Assembly: GCA_001275005.1 (NCBI GenBank)
Contig: JWZX01003118.1
Coordinates: forward strand, 16,516-80,515
Length of the DNA: 64,000 nt
Source: Chrysochromulina tobinii
Lineage: Eukaryota > Haptophyta > Prymnesiales > Chrysochromulinaceae
Reading direction: 5' to 3'
Positions 10,058 through 25,000 of the stretch are shown piece by piece. Made by a program: the position numbers and the translations under genes. Every line of letters starts with the position of its first letter. The stretch's first letter is position 1. The notes under the pieces were generated by a model, which saw nothing but the letters and a program-made list of their open reading frames with translations, did no database searches and was not told the origin of the DNA.

Positions 10058-13000
10058 ATGATGTATCTCGCGAGCCTGGGACGGATGCCCAAAATACCCG
10101 TGGGGATGGGGCGATCTTTCCCGCCGGCTCGGGGCCTTCGGGCGATGGAAGTCGGACGCCATCTCGAGGAGTTGCAAACACTCCTCAGCCTGGCCGAGGG
10201 CGGCGCACCGTCTATCTTCATCGCCGCAAAGGACTCGTGCGTCTCCATCGAGAACACGTGCAAGAATGCGCTCGATGATGAGCTCGCGGGCGCGGTCTCG
10301 CAGCTGTTCAACCGCACGAGCGGGCTGCCCCAACTGCTGCTGCGCTCCATTCCCATCCAGCAGAACGATGCCAACAAGAAGCTGCTTCAGGACCTGCGCG
10401 TTGAGGTGCTCAGCCTCATCGATGACCTCATCTTCGAAGTGCGCGCCCGAGAGCGGCTCGGCATCCTGGGTGAGTACGTCTGCGAGATGGTGCACGCGTG
10501 CCTGCAAATCTTCAAATGCGTGAACGACTCCAAGGTGCGCGTTGAGGCCATCAGCACTCTCATCCCCGCCATCCAGCTGCGCGAGCACGTGCCCAACCTG
10601 TCGGAGCTGCTCTCGATGCTCTTCCCACCCGATGCGGATCCGGTCAGGAACCCGAACGCGCCGGGCATCTTCTGGAAGCACCTTACGACTTACAGCAAGT
10701 CCAAGATGGGCTCGTCCGAGACGGTGCGCGGCAGCTGCCTGCGCGCGCTCGGGGCCTTCGCCATCACGTACCCGGTGCAGGTGTCGGACGACGTTGTGTA
10801 CAAGGAGCGCGGCCAAACGGGCGCCATTGGCCCCCCGCTGTACTGTTTCGTCGTGAAAACCCTGGACCCGAGTGCTGGCATCGGGCAGCCGGAGCTCGCA
10901 GGCGCGCTCGACGCACTCGACGGCATCCTCGCCGACGAGACCGCTCTGCGGCCCGACCAGCTGCGCGTCGCCTTCCAGCATGCAATGAGGCTGCTCACCC
11001 TCCGGAAGGACGGCGCCGTCGTCGGCGAGGACGAGAAGCCCAAGGAAGAGCTCCGCCGATTCGGCACGCCCAAGGCGGCGCTGCAGGTGCTCGGGAGCAG
11101 CCTCAACCTCTTTGCGGCGCAGCCGGGAACAGCGCTCGCCGAGCAGGCGATGGCCGACGGCGGCGGCGAGGGCCGCCGGCTGTCGCGCTCGTTGCTGCTT
11201 GAGCACGCAGAGGCGCTGTGGGATGCTCTCGAAGAGCTCTGGGATCACAAGAATGCGGAGCTGCGCGCACTTGCAGACGAGGTGCTCCGCGGCGTCGTGC
11301 GCACCGTCGGGCAGCAGATGGCCGAGGTCGAACGCGCAGCCACGTGCGAGAGCGAGGCTGACTTCTTCAACGCAGAGTGCACACAGCTGCGGCCGAACGC
11401 CAAGCGGGCGTTCCACTCTCTGTTTAGGAGGATCTCGGAGCGTGTGGCAAGAGCCTCAAGCGAGGCGACCGGCGCGACCAGCCGCGGCGCCGAAGCGACC
11501 GCGCGCCTCGGGCTCGCCATGAACCTGCTCGGATCCTTTGCACGCCCCGTAGGCGCTCTCGAGGGCGTGAGTGCTCTCGAGGCGCAGTTGGTGCAACTCT
11601 CCGAGTTCGCTGCGAGCCACCTGCAGCCCGAGGCGGCGCGGTACTACGAGGCGGGCAAGCGCTCGATCGACCGGTCGGCGCGCCAGCTGCCTCCCTTTCT
11701 GGCAGCGCACGCGGCGCTGCTTGAGGTGGTGCCAAAGGCGCCCGAGCGCACGCTCGACACGTGCGCTGCACTCGTGCTCCACCTGTTTGCCACCGTGGAC
11801 GCGCTGCCTGAGAGCTCGGCGAGCGTGGTGCGCCAAGGCGCCATCGGCGTGCAGCAACTGCTGCTCGCGCTGCAGACGCGCGGCGACGCGCTCGAGCGCT
11901 TCCTCCAGCGCTGGGTGTACAACGCGGCGATCGTCACCGTCGACGCGGCTGCGCAGGCGCGTATGATCGCTGCGGCCGAGGGCGTCGAGCATGCGAGCGA
12001 CTTCTTTGGCGGCCTCTCGGCGCGTCGGCTGTGGATTGCCATGCTCGACTTCACGCTACGGCCGCCCTCGAAGCTCGCGCGCGCGAGCGCAGCGCCGCCG
12101 GTGGCGGCCGAGGCCGAGACGTTCGTGACGTTCGAGGCGGCCGCCCGCGATGGCGTGGGCGCAGGCCTAAGCGAGGGCGGGAGCGAGGCGGCGCGGAAGC
12201 GGGCGGCGTGCTCGGCGACGCTCTCGGCGCTACTAGATGCGATCTGTACCATGCTGCGCCGCCTCGACCTCGCGGCAACGGCAGCCAACGCTGAGGCGGA
12301 GGTCGAGGCAGACGGATCGGCAGGGGCGCCTGCGGCTGCTGCGGCTGCTGCGGCTGCTGCGGCGCCGAGTGGCGACGGCAGCAGGAGCGGCGGCGGCGAT
12401 GGCAGCAGCGGCGGCGGCGGTGGCGAGGGCAGTGCCGCCGAGCGAGCGAGCGACGAGGCGGATGCGACAGCGTCCGCGAGCCTGAGCCTCGAGGCCGCGG
12501 CCGCGCGAAATCCGAGCGATGTGCAAATCTTTCTGTCGCTCAGCGCGTTCACCGATGTCCTACTGCGCGAGGTGCACCCGGAGCTGCTCCTGCGGTGGGG
12601 GCACGTGTTGCTCCTCGAGCTCATAGGGCGCTCGGGGCGCTACCCGCACATCTCGGGCTTCTACCGGCTCATACGGATCGTCACCACTGTGCTCGACGGC
12701 GCTGGCTACTTCCCCAGTGCCGGCGAGTGCGTGGCGATCGACACGGCGGACGCGATGGAGGTGGACGGCGGAGGCGATGGCGATGGAGGCGGCACGTGCA
12801 AGGAGCGCGAGAGCTGCTACGCGCTCCTCGGCACCTTCCTCGTCCAAGTGCAGCAGCGCTGCCGCCGCTTCCAGGGCGAGCTGCTCGCGGCAGCGCTGGA
12901 GCTGCTGCTGAGCGCGCCGCTCTCGTTTGTGAGCCTACGCGGCTTCGAGCAGCTGCCCTCTCTCTGTGACGCGGCACAGCTTGCGCTATCGATGGGGCAC

Positions 13001-16000
13001 ACTTACGCGCCGCTAAGCGCCGCCGCACTCGACGCGATTGAGCGGCTACATGGCGCCTTCCCGTCGCGGCTGCAGCCGCATCTGCCCGCGCTGCTGCCTC
13101 GGTTGCACAGTTACCTCACCACGTCGAGCGAGAGTACCGGCCACAACGGCACCATGCGAAAGGAACGAGATGCGCGTCGCCACCACTCAGCCTCGACGCG
13201 CGCGGCCACGATGAACGCGGCGCGCTCACGGTTGCGGCGCGCGCAAGACGACCTGACGCAGCAGCGCATCGTGCGGCTGCTCGGCGCCGTCGGAGGCGAT
13301 GCGGTCTCGCTCGTGCACGGCGCTCGGGCGGCTCCAACGGCCGAGGGACGATGGGAGATCTCCTCGCGCATCAAAGTGCACTTACCCCTCACGCACGAGT
13401 CGGCGCTGGACCTGCCCATCGACGCTGTGCTCCCTCGCGTGGTCGAGCTTGCCACCTCGTCGATGGTGTACCGCGAGAAGGCAGCTGCATGCGAGCTGCT
13501 TGACGCGGTCGTCAAGTACTGCATTGGTCGTCAAGCACAGCGTGCCGAGGAAGACTGGACTGGGCAGTACGCGCATCTCTTCCCGGCGATGCTGACGCTT
13601 GCTACCGACGTAGACGCCTTCGCTCGCTCACTCTTTGAGCCGCTCACGATGCAGACGATCCATTGGCTCAGCGCGTCGACGCGCAAAGAGACGCCGGCAA
13701 GCGCCAAAATGCTCGAGGCGATCATGGGCGCCGTCGCGGACCAGGTGCACTCGGGCCGTCGCGACTTTGGGGCGCGCTGCCTAGGCGAGTTCATTCGTTA
13801 TGCAATCAAGCGCAAGAGGGACGACGGGCACGCGGCCCAGCCGATCGGCCCTCTGCTCTCGCGCCTCTACGGCCTCGCGCACCATCCCAGTCCGATGCAC
13901 CGCCTCGGCTTTGCCTTTGCTCTCAACTCGGTGGAGGTGTATCGCGAGCTACGCGAGGATGCAGACACGCTCAACGTGCACCTGCTCGAGCTTGTGCAGC
14001 ACGCGCTGCTTGCGCTGCGCCTCGCACAGACCGACCCGGAGGCCCTCGGCACATGCGAGGCGCTCGGCAGCGTGCTGGTCCACCTGCGCAAGATGCTGCT
14101 CCGTGACCAGATCCTTCAACTGCTGGCGGAGCGCAATGAGGAGCGTCCCGCCTTCAAGGAAGGCCTACACACCTTTGCCATGTGGCTCTTCGAGCAGTGC
14201 ATGCAGCCACGGGCAGCGGCCCGTTTGGGAGCCATGGACCTCTTCAATGCGCTCTGCCCCAAGCTCACGAAGCTCAAGCAGGGCGGCGGCGGTGCGCGTG
14301 GGCGCAAGAGCAGCGGCACCGGCGCGAATGGTGGCGCGTCTGGCGGCAGCGCCGAAGGCTCTTCGAAGGAATGGGTGCACGAGCAGTTCGGCATGCGCAC
14401 TGATGCGCTGCCGATTGTACGCCTCTTCACGCCCATCTCTTCGAAACCGCCGCCGAACCCGTCGGTCGCAGTAGGCACGCCACCCGCCGCCGATGCCATG
14501 CACTTGAGCGAGAGCGCGCAAGGCCTCTCTGGCGGAGATGGTCTGATGAACTCCATCGAGGGGCAGTGCGCCGCGGGCGCATGGGCGGCGCTTGCGCACA
14601 ACGTGCCGCTGCCTGCCAGCACGAGCTCCGCGAGCTCATCACTGAGCTCAGCCTCACCCGAGGTGATCGAGATGGCGTGGCTCGAGCGAGTGCAGGCGGC
14701 GCTCGATGCGACCTTTTGGACGCTGCGCAGCCGCCACCTCACAATCGATGCGGTGCTCTCCTCGTCTGGCTCACTACGGCGCGTGCATGCAACTGTGCAT
14801 GCATTGTTCGGCTACGTGGCGCGGCGTGCGCCGACGCAATCCTCGGTGCTGATGAGCGATGCGGAGTCGCGTCGTCGTGCACACGTGCGGGAGGCGCTCA
14901 AATCCGCATTTCGGCTGCTGCGCAAGCTGATCGCGGAGGCACCTGCACAGCCTGGCGGCATGTCGGCGCGCTTGAGTGCCTTTCTCGTGCCGTCGGTGGA
15001 CGCTGCGCCCTCGTCGGCCCCTGGCGCCACGTCCTCGCTGCCGCTCTCGTGCATGCATCTGGCGCTGCTTGCGACGCTGCGCCCGACGCGCGTGGGCTTC
15101 GACGCGTCGGAGCTCGAGGCGTGCGGGCGCATGCGCGTGCTCGCATGTGAGCTCTGCGGCGAGCTGCATGCGCGGCAGCCCGAGCAGATGGTCGAGGAGT
15201 TGCGCGCCCTGCTGCAGCAGGAGGATTCGAACCTGCACCATCGGCCGCTCGTCGACCCGCGTGCGGACGCGCTCGAGACGCTTGCGCTGCTCGAGGGGTA
15301 TCATGGGCTCCTGGGCTGTTCACAACCGTTACTCTTGCGCGCGCTACCCAACGGCTGTGAACAGCCCAACGGCGCGCCCGCGCTCGTGTCGCACCTGCTC
15401 TTGCAAGTGTGTGCGGCGCCGCTCTCCGCGTCGCCTCTGGATATGCGTCTCTATGCGAAGGCGCTCGAGCTCTGCCTTGCCCTCGGCATCGAATCGCGCC
15501 ACCTGCTCGAGCGTCTTCTTGATGAGACGCCGGCGACGGACGGGCGGCGAGGCGGCATCGCTGCCGCCGCGCCGGGCGTCGCAACGCGGGGTGAGCTGCT
15601 CAGCGGCCGGTTTCGCTCCGTGCTGCTGCCTCAGTTGGCGTTGGCCGAACGCTCCTCCACCTTGGCTCCTCTTCTGCTCGCCGCCGCTCCGACCAATCTA
15701 TCGGCCTTCTCCATGCTGCTGGCGCTGCTGGAGTTTTTGGATACGAGACGCGATCTGCCTGCCGAGCCTCTCGTGAGGGTCTTGGAGGCCCAACTCCCGA
15801 CTCTGCTGCTTCAGGTTGGCTGGGCCAACGGTCGTGTGTGGACGCCGCCTGCCGACGCGGTCGGCACACGGGTCGTCGCCGGCGCTGATGGAGCGCTTTT
15901 ACTCCAGCCCTTTCTGTCCCTCTTCCGCTTGCTTCTGCGCCTCGCGCCCCATCTCGTTCTGCAGCCGAGTTCTGAGCCCAGCGCGCCGCCGTCGCCGCTC

Positions 16001-19000
16001 CTCGGCGCCATCCTTCAGCTCCTGAAGGCATCCCTCACCTCCTCGGAGGCGATGAGCGGTGACTGGGGCGCACCCGGTGGCGCGCCACGCTCGAATGAGC
16101 GCCATAATGAGCGTCTGCTCTACGAGGCCGTGAAGCTCATGCCATTAGTGCTCCGGTCGCTCAAGCTGCCACTGCCGCCACCGCCCTCTCAAGGACAGTA
16201 CTATGCCACGGTGAGCGGCTTTCCAAACACGGCAAGCGAGCCGCTTGCCACTCTGAGACGGCTCTTACAGGCTGAGGTACCTCAATCGCTGTTCGACTGC
16301 GACGAGGTGCGCCGCCGTCGCGTCAACTCCGTGCTGAGTCCGTTGCTGGATGCCATTGCGCACCCAGAGGGGCGTGCGTACGCTCTTGCCGCGGAGCTGC
16401 TCTCCCAGCCGGCCCTCACCGAGTACCATCTCGAGGCGATCTCGTCGGAGCACGATCAGGCGAATCCCTTTGCGGACGGCGTGCGCTCGGCGCTGTGTCG
16501 GCTCGTCGATGCTGCCTGCCAGCGCGGCGCGCCCAAGAGCGTCTACATTGGCACCGATGCACTGCGCTTAGCGGCAGCTGCTGCCGTGGATGCTCCCGTG
16601 ACGAGTACCACACCCGCGACCGAGCTCTGGCGTTGCCTCGTGGTCCCGTGCTTGTGTGCTGATGCCGCCGACGCGCACGGTCGGCCCATCGGCCGCTGGT
16701 CTGAGCGCCTCGCCCGTGTGCGATGGGTCGGCTTGCCGCTCATGCACCGTGTGCCTGTGGCAGAGCTCCTCGGATCATTTCTCGCTCCAATCCTCCCTCA
16801 GCTGCGGGCGCTGCTCAACGCTGCCAACCCTGGAAAGCCCGGGGAACCATGCAAAGCGACGCTCTTCAGACCTGTGTGCACGGCCACCCTCAGCCCTGAA
16901 CGCGCCGACGCCGCTCATTCCGATGGGGCCGCTCTGCCTCCCGCTGCGGCGGACGCGGCGGAAATCGTCAACGCACAGCTGGCGCGGTGCATCGTTGCTT
17001 GCGAGGTGTTGGGCGGTATGATGGGGCGCCTAGGCCGCGAAGGCAAGGAGGCCCTCCAGCCCGGTGGCGTGCTCTCGCCTGGCGCCGAAGACCTCTATAA
17101 AGGGTTTCTCATTCAAGTGCTGGCCTTCTTAGGGTGCAAGAAGATCGAACTGCCGCCCGCACTCGAGGAGTCACCCGACCGTCCGCCACCCGCGCTCGCG
17201 AGCACGCCCGCGGTAGGCTCCGGCTCCCGCCAGCGCCCGTCAGCTGCGGCAGTCGCGCAGACCCTGCGCCGCGCGTTGATTGCGGCGGCGTACGCCGCGT
17301 TCGTAGAGACGGTGGTGCAGACGCAGAAAGAATCATCGGCCATCGAGAAGACTATCTTCAAGAATGGGCTCAACGTATGGGAGCTCGCCGTCGACTTGAA
17401 ACGTACGTACAAGCTGACCGCCGGCACCGCCTTTGAGACGACCACCGACTCGGCGCTGCTGACGCTGCAGGGGCGTGAGCCTGCAACGCGGCAGGATGGA
17501 GCGCGCGGTGCAGGCGCAGCCTACCTACCATCGCAGGCGCTGCTCGGCTCATCGCTCTCGCAAGCGGCGCACGACCTCGGCGTGTACGACCCGGATCCAG
17601 CCCCAGCAGGCGTACCCGCCGCCTCCGTCTCGCCGAGAACGGTCACTCAGGCATCTCAGCCTGCATCGCAGGCAGGCGAAGTGAAGCTGGAGACGACGAG
17701 CGACTTGGGCCTTGACGACGATGACAGCGACGGGCGCCGTCGCAAAGGGGGAGGGGGTGAGCTGAGCGGCAGCGGCGGCGTGGTGCTGGTTCAAGGATAC
17801 GAGCTCGACGAGCTTTCAAGGCATCCTTTGATGGGTACCATGCTGCGTGCGATCTCGGAGCTCAAGCTGCGCGGCCTCGACAGGCCCGCGAGTGTGGGCA
17901 CGCTGTGTTCGGAGCGGTGCCCGTGTGGAGCTGGCCAGCAAGGGCCCATGATGCCCGCGTGGATGCACGTGCTCTTCACCCAGATGATGAAGGGCTATGT
18001 CCCGATGGAGACGGCGCGTCGCGAACTTCATCGGTCGCTACAGAGCGATCCAGCTGCGCCGCATGACACCTTTTGGCAGGCGGAGGCGAGCTTTGCCAAG
18101 ACGTTCAACGTACGCCTCATCATCGCCAGGCTAGTGTACAACCTCACGCGCCAAGAGAAGGCCGCCGCTCAGGCGAGCGCTGGCTCCGATGCGGCGGCCG
18201 GAACGCCTTCCTTCGAGAAGCACGCGCGCTTGTGGGCGCGGCCGCTGCTGCAGGTCGTTCTTGACTCGCTGAAGGACAGCGCCAATGCAACCTTTAATTA
18301 CCTTGCGCGTGACCTGGTCGTGCTTGTGGCCGAGTGGCAGCGCAATGAAAACCATCGTGCATCGACAGCTGGAGGGATACCGACCGATCTGCTGCAGTCG
18401 GCCGCGACGCTTCCGTCGGTGGGCGCTCGGGTTGTCGATCCGCTGCTCGATGACCTTTTGGAGAAGCTCATCTTCTACTGTGGGCACCAGAACACCATCG
18501 GCAATGCCATGTCAGTGAGCGAGCTCCTGCGTGAGAACGTGAGGGTGGTGAAGCTGATCATGGAGCTGTGGAGGGATCGGCTGCATGTGCGCCTGCATGG
18601 GCTCTGGCAACTCCTCAGGTACTCAAAGATCGAAGAGAACAGCAAGAAACGCCTCGAAAATCAGGAGACACGCTTCCGTCTGTGCGGCATCCACATTTGC
18701 GGCGCACTCCTGTTCAACAAGTTGAGCCTCGACGACGATCCCAATTGGAAGCCGTACGTCAAGAACAAGGAGAATAAGTTCGCGCCATATGTGCCCGTGA
18801 AGGTGGGAGAGATTGGCCTGCAGCTGGTGCTGCACACGCAAGACGAGCGCAAGGCACAGGCCGATAAGCAGACGCCGACGGCCCGAAAGGACTTGTACAA
18901 GCCAGCCTCTGCGGTGCTCGGCATGCATCTCATGGAGCTTCACACCCAGGCACAGAGCTCCATGAACGCCCTGGCAGCGCAGCAGCTCGAGCAATTATTG

Positions 19001-22000
19001 AAAGAGCTGACCCCGAGGCTGACCAAGCTGATGGCCAAGACACAAGATACGATCAAGCGCATCCTCACGATCCTCTTCGAGCTCTCCGTGTACTACCCAA
19101 AGGTGCTCCTGCTCAACACCGCCACGTTTGGGCGCCACGTGCGTACTCTGCTCACCGAGGTGTATGGCGGTGCGCGCGTGCAAGTCCTTGGCTGCCTCGA
19201 GCGCTGCGTCGAGCTCGAGGTCGGGAGCGCCACGCAGGAGGAGCGGCTGCGCGTGCGCATCCAGGACTTCGTCGCCGACGCGTCGCAGCGCTCGCATGCT
19301 CTGCACTCGCTCAACGCGTATGAACGCCTCTTGGCGCACCGGATTGCGGAGGAGCTCGGGCTGGTCTCAGAAAGCGCGTCTCACGGAGACGGCCAGGAGC
19401 GCTTCATCACCCTCTACAAGAGGGGCTCCGGAAACGCTTCTGTGCGCGCGCACGTGGCGCCGCCGACGACGCGGCCGGCAGAAGCCGAGGCCATGGACGT
19501 CGACGCGGACGGCGCACCCTCCTTTAAGGTGGAGCTCAGTACGAGGGAGCTGCAGCTCATCCTGCAGCAGCAGCAAGGGGATGTGCAGATCGCCGCCTTG
19601 CGCCTCGTGACTGCCTTTTGCAAAGCGCGCGGTGCGCTCGTGGTGGCGCCGTACGTGACCGTGCTCAACACGGCGTTCGACGGGCACAAGGACAAGGAGA
19701 CGCGTTCGTTGCACCTGCGTCTGCTGATGAAGATCCGCGAGGATCCGGCAGTCCAGATGCACTCGCCCGCGATGACGGACGCTGCGACGGCATCGCTGCT
19801 GCGTGGCCTGAGCGACCCTGATGAGGGAGCACGATGCGTCTCATGTGCGGCCCAGCATGGCGGCAGCGGCGGGCGGCCTGTGCCCGGCTGCTGGCGCTGC
19901 ACGCAGGGGCTGCGCGCGGAGGTGGTCACCTTTTGGAATCAGAGCGTGCTCACGAACCAGCTGAAAGATCGAATGATCTCTTGCTTTGGCGAGCTGCATG
20001 CGCCCGCTGTCGAGTCGCGATGGCTGCACTACTGCGGCGTGCTGATGCTGCAGCTCCCTCTCGACTCGCCGAACGCGGGCACGTGCACCACGCCACCGCT
20101 CGTCGATAAGGACGGCAAGCCGATCGCCTTCACGACCAACACGGCCGCCGTACCGGATGCCAATTCGTCCTCCGTCGCCATGCGCCCGTGGGGCTCACTG
20201 TCGCAGTCGCAGTCGTCGCAGGATGACGGGGGCTTAGGCCCATTGCGTGCCACGCAGTCGCAGCGCCTCTTCACACAGACGCAGACGCAGGGCGGCGGCA
20301 CTGGCGGCGTGGGACTCCCCATGACTTACTCGACACAGGACGCCTCGGGGTGCCCCGATGGTGTTGTGGGGCACGGCCACTCGGCGCGTCGCCCCGCCCG
20401 TGCCCCTCTTCCACCCGTCCTCGGCGTCACAGGCTCCGTCGGCAGCGGCGGGCGGCGCGGTGGCCTCACAGGGCGACCGCTCCCAAGATGCCTTCTCGCA
20501 GCCGTTGGGGTCGCAGGCCCCCGATGATGTGGCGCTTGGCAAGCGGTTCAAGCCCAAGCTTGCCTCTGGCTCGTCCGCCGAAGTGAACCTCGTCGCCCTC
20601 CGCCGCTCGCGCGCCCTAGCCGCTACGAGGCGCAGCGGTGCGGCGGTGGGAGCCTTCCGCACAAATTACCGCAAGGGGGAGCTGCCCGACGTCGAGATCT
20701 CGCCACGCGACATGCTCTTGCCTCTGCAGGCGCTCGTGCACCACGATCCGCTTGTCGCCAAGCTGACTTTCACACAGCTGTACACCACAGTACGTCAACA
20801 GTTCTCGGCCGACTCCAAGGCGATCGAAGGGTTGCATAGAGGCGTCACGTCGCTCCTGGCCTCGCGGCACGGCGGGCCGGCCTTCGTTGGCTGCTTGCAC
20901 GAGCTCGCTCTCTCCGAGCAGCACGAGCTCCAGTGGCTGCCCGCTGAACTCGTGGCCGAGTCGGCCAAGGCGAGCGGTAACCTACACTCGGGCATCTTGA
21001 TCCTCGAGCAGCACCTCGCCCAGAGCGGAGGATTCGAGGGAGGACGCGGCCACGCAGACGGTGGAGCCGCCGAGGATGCGGAGAACAGCGGCGGGCGCAA
21101 GGCGAAGCGCTCGCGCGATGTTGGCTCTACCGACGCTGGGTTCGCGGGCTCTCACGAGGCACGCCAGCGAGAGATGCAAGTCAAGGCCCAGCTCGCCGAC
21201 CTGTACCGTGCGATTGGGGACGAGGATGTTGTGCGTGGCATCTCGTCGGAGATGGCCACCTCCGAGAACGTGCGGCGCGCTCTGGCTGCCGAGACGCGCG
21301 GAGATGCCTCCGAGGCTTTGAAGCACTACGAGAAGGCGCGCGCGCCGAAGGATGACGCCATGTTGGGCGCCATGGACGGCAGCACCGGCAGCTGGAGCGC
21401 TGCGAGCGGCGCCCTCGGTGCGCTCCCTGAATGGGAGGCGAAGCTCATCGAACGTGGCTCGCTCGAGGCGCGTTCGCTGCTCGGCATGGTGGACCCCAAG
21501 GCAAAGGACGCGCTGTTGAAGCTGTGGACACACGTGGCTCAGCAGACCACGGATCGCATGATCCACACGTGCGAGCCGTCTGTCGCGGCACGGCCTGGCG
21601 CAGCTGCTGCCCGTGCGGCCAGCAGCGATGCTCGCGGTCCGATGACGTTTGAGGGCTCGCTCTCTGAGGGCTGGGTGCGGACGTGGATCGTCGCGAGCGC
21701 CAAGGCGGACGGCGCGCAGAAGGCGATCGGATGGGGTGTGTGGCCCAATGAGCCCGCCGGCGCTCCGTGCCCGCAGCGCGACACGTCGCGGCTCCTCGAT
21801 GCTGGCCACGGCGCGCTGCTACTCCTCGACCGCTTCGCCGTGGACGACCTGAATGCAATCCGCGCCCTGCTGCCTCGGTGCGCGCACGCGTTCGTGCGTC
21901 GCTGGGCGACGCTGCACCCATTAGCCGAGCAGGCGCGCCTCGCCGAGCTGCTGCCGCTGCAGCTGCTCACCGAGGCGGCGGAGGTGACGAGCTTGCTCGA

Positions 22001-25000
22001 GGAGGCATCCACCTTGAGCGAGGACCCGATCAGCGGCGCCGTCGGCCAGTCGGCCGAGTTCACCAACCTGCTCCGCGCGTGGACCCAACGGCTCCCTTCG
22101 GTCACGCACCACAACACGAGCGTGTGGGACGACTTGATCTGTGCGCGCTCACGTCTGCTCGCCACGCTCCACCAGGCGACCCAAGAGCGCCTCAAGAGCT
22201 TCCAGTCGGGCCGCACCTTTGTCGACGGGCCCCAGCAGGCGACTCTGCTCAAGGCGTTCGAGCGGGAGCGAAACCGAGCGATGCTAACGCTGTATGAGGC
22301 GGCCGCCGCCGCCACGCGCGACCAGGGCAACTTTGGCGCGGCGGAGTCGTACATACGCGAGTCGGGGAACCTCCGACGCACCCTCGGGCTCACCAAAGAC
22401 GACCCGTCGTTTGCGTGCTCTCTCTACCGTCTCATGCTGCAGCGCGAGCAGGCGCGCAGTGCCGAGGACGGTGGCGGTTGGAGCAAGACGCTACGGACGG
22501 TGCACACTGACGCGCAGCGCGTGGCCGCGCTCGTGGGCACCAGCGGGCCGAATGGCACGGCAGCCTCCCCGGCGGAGGTGTGCGAGCTCCGCACTGTACA
22601 AGCTTACGTGGCCTGGGAGCTCGCCGCATTGCCCTCCGCTGGCAGCGGGAGCAGCGCCGAGCTCACGGCGGGCGGCTCAACAGCGAGCGATCTCGTGCGT
22701 TCGGCATACGACCTGCTCAAGCAGAATGCGTCGCAGGCAGAGGGCCTGGGCTCGACGGCGGCGGACCTCAAGCGCCACGCGGCGATGAGGCTTGAGCTCG
22801 TCGACCTCATCGACAAGGTCCTCACGTCGCCGAGGGCCGAGCTCTCGCCCGACGCGCTGCGGCTGCACAAGGCGGAGCTCACGGCGGTCGCGATTGAGCA
22901 GGTGGTGCGAGCGATGGCGGCTGGCTCACTCGCGGCTCGCGAGCGGCTGCCCTCGGCGCTTGCGCTCTGTCGTGGCGCGCCGGAGCTTTGGGCGCAGGCG
23001 ACGGAGCTGCTCGAGCTGCCGCCGCTCTGGATGTCTCTCGCGTGGGCTCCGCAGATGATCGCCATGCTGTACGAGCCGCACGGCACGGTGGTCGCGCCGC
23101 TGCTGCAAAAGCTCACCGCCGCCTACCCACAGGTGATTGCCTTTGATTGCCTTTGATTGTCTTTAATTGGACTTGATTGCCCCTCGATGGTCTTTGATTG
23201 CATTTGATGACCCTCACCGCCGCCTCCCCGCAGGCTCTCTACTTCCCGTACCACGTGTCTCGTGCCGCGCTGACCAAGGAGCTCAAATCCTCCGAACAGG
23301 CGCCGGGCGATGAGTCGGTCGCACCGCGGGCCGCCGCACTGCGCGCGATGGACAAGGCGCTGAGCTCGCCCATCATCGAGCGGCTCGTGGCGGGGCTGGC
23401 CGACCTGACGCACCCACACCTGCGCATGCAGGACTTGCTCAAGGAGCTCGTCGCCAAGCTCGAGGACGGCGACGGCGAGGGAGCGGCCGCTGCGTACCGG
23501 GCCGAACGCGCCGCATGGTTTGTGGAGCGTAAAGGAGCAGATGGCAAGGATGAGCGCGGCGACATGGTCATCAGCTTCGCCAAGCAATTCGTGCCGATGC
23601 TCGACGCGGTCTGCGGCAAGGACGGCGACAAGCTCAAGGTTGGTGCACCAGCCCTCAAGCCGCTCAGGGACGCGATCAGCAGGCACATGAGCGCCGACAT
23701 TCTCAGGGAGTGGGAGCTTCAGAGGGAGCAAAAGGCGTTTCGTCCTCATCAGGACGGCTCATCGCCGCTCAAGGCGCTCTCCTCCTTCCTCGCCCTCTAC
23801 CAACGCTCCGATGCGGCCGCCGAAGGGCCGCTCGACTTCCTCGAGCTCCCCGGCCAATACGCGCGCGACACGCCGCCGCAGCCGAGCACGCACGTACGCC
23901 TCGAGGGATTCGCGCCGACGCTCCGAACGATGGCGTCGCTCCGTAAGCCCAAGTGCATCGTGCTGCATGGCTCGGATCAGAGGGACTACCGCTTCCTCGC
24001 CAAGGGGGGCGAGGACCTCCGAATGGACCAGCGCGTGCAGATCCTGTTCGGCTCGATGGACCGCGCGCTGCACGCGCACGCGCCCGCGTCCAAGCGCGAC
24101 CTCGGGCTGCGCACGTACGCGGTGTTGCCCCTCTCGGAGCACGTTGGCATCATCGAGTGGGTGCCGGACACGGAGACACTCAAGGGCCTGATCTCTAAGG
24201 AGGCCAAGGTCCATCCGATGGGCAGGGGCCCCAAGGGCGAGCCGTGCGATGAGATGGCGCAAGGATTTTACCTGACGGAGCTCTACCCTCGCATCAAGGG
24301 CGACGCGACGGACTACCTCGGCAAGCTCAACGTGCGCCGCGAGAAGCTCGCCGCCAAGTTCACCGAGATTGTGGAGAAGGTGCCTGCAGATCTGCTCCAG
24401 CGCGCCGTCCACAAGCGCTCCGTCTCGTCCGAAGTGTACCTGGCGATGCGCGCGCGCTTTGCACGCTCCCTCGCGACCCTCACCGCGTGCATGCACATCC
24501 TGGGCATCGGCGATCGTCACCTGGACAACTTTTTGCTCCACACGCCCACGGGCAACGTGGTGGGCATCGACTTTGGGCACGCGTTCGGGTCGGCGACCTA
24601 CCTTCTCCCTGTGCCGGAGCTCATGGGTGTGCGGCTCACGCGCCAGATCACAACCTTCCTGCGCCCGCTCGACACGCCGGTGCTCCTCAAAGGGCATATG
24701 GAAGTGACGCTCGAGGCGCTGCGTGGCCGGCGGGTCGACCTTATGCGCCTTCTCGAAGTCTTCCTCTCCGAACCCATCGTCGACTGGGAGGCCCAGACGC
24801 GTAAGCTCTCCGCTGAGCAGCGCAACAAGCTCGAGGCCGAAGCAGTGACCACTCAAGAGGGCGGGGCTGCCGCGCTGCTCGTCGCCGGCTCGGCCGTGCC
24901 CGATGCGGCGGCGCGTGGCGGCGTCAGCACCAGCTCCGGCGCCGCCCACGGCGGCGCCCACGGCGCCAGCATCAGCAGCGCTGCTGCGGCGGGTCGCAGT

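Noticed and set aside
10037-11416. 459-codon minus-strand frame opposite the DNA-PK start
   Set aside because: It is a shadow of the GC-rich coding strand. No domain is seen, and the plus frame has the conserved protein.
20358-20440. Frameshift or pseudogene break between the first and second DNA-PK frames
   Set aside because: A GT...AG intron of about 70 bases in a low-complexity linker explains the frame change, and both sides are well-preserved DNA-PK sequence.
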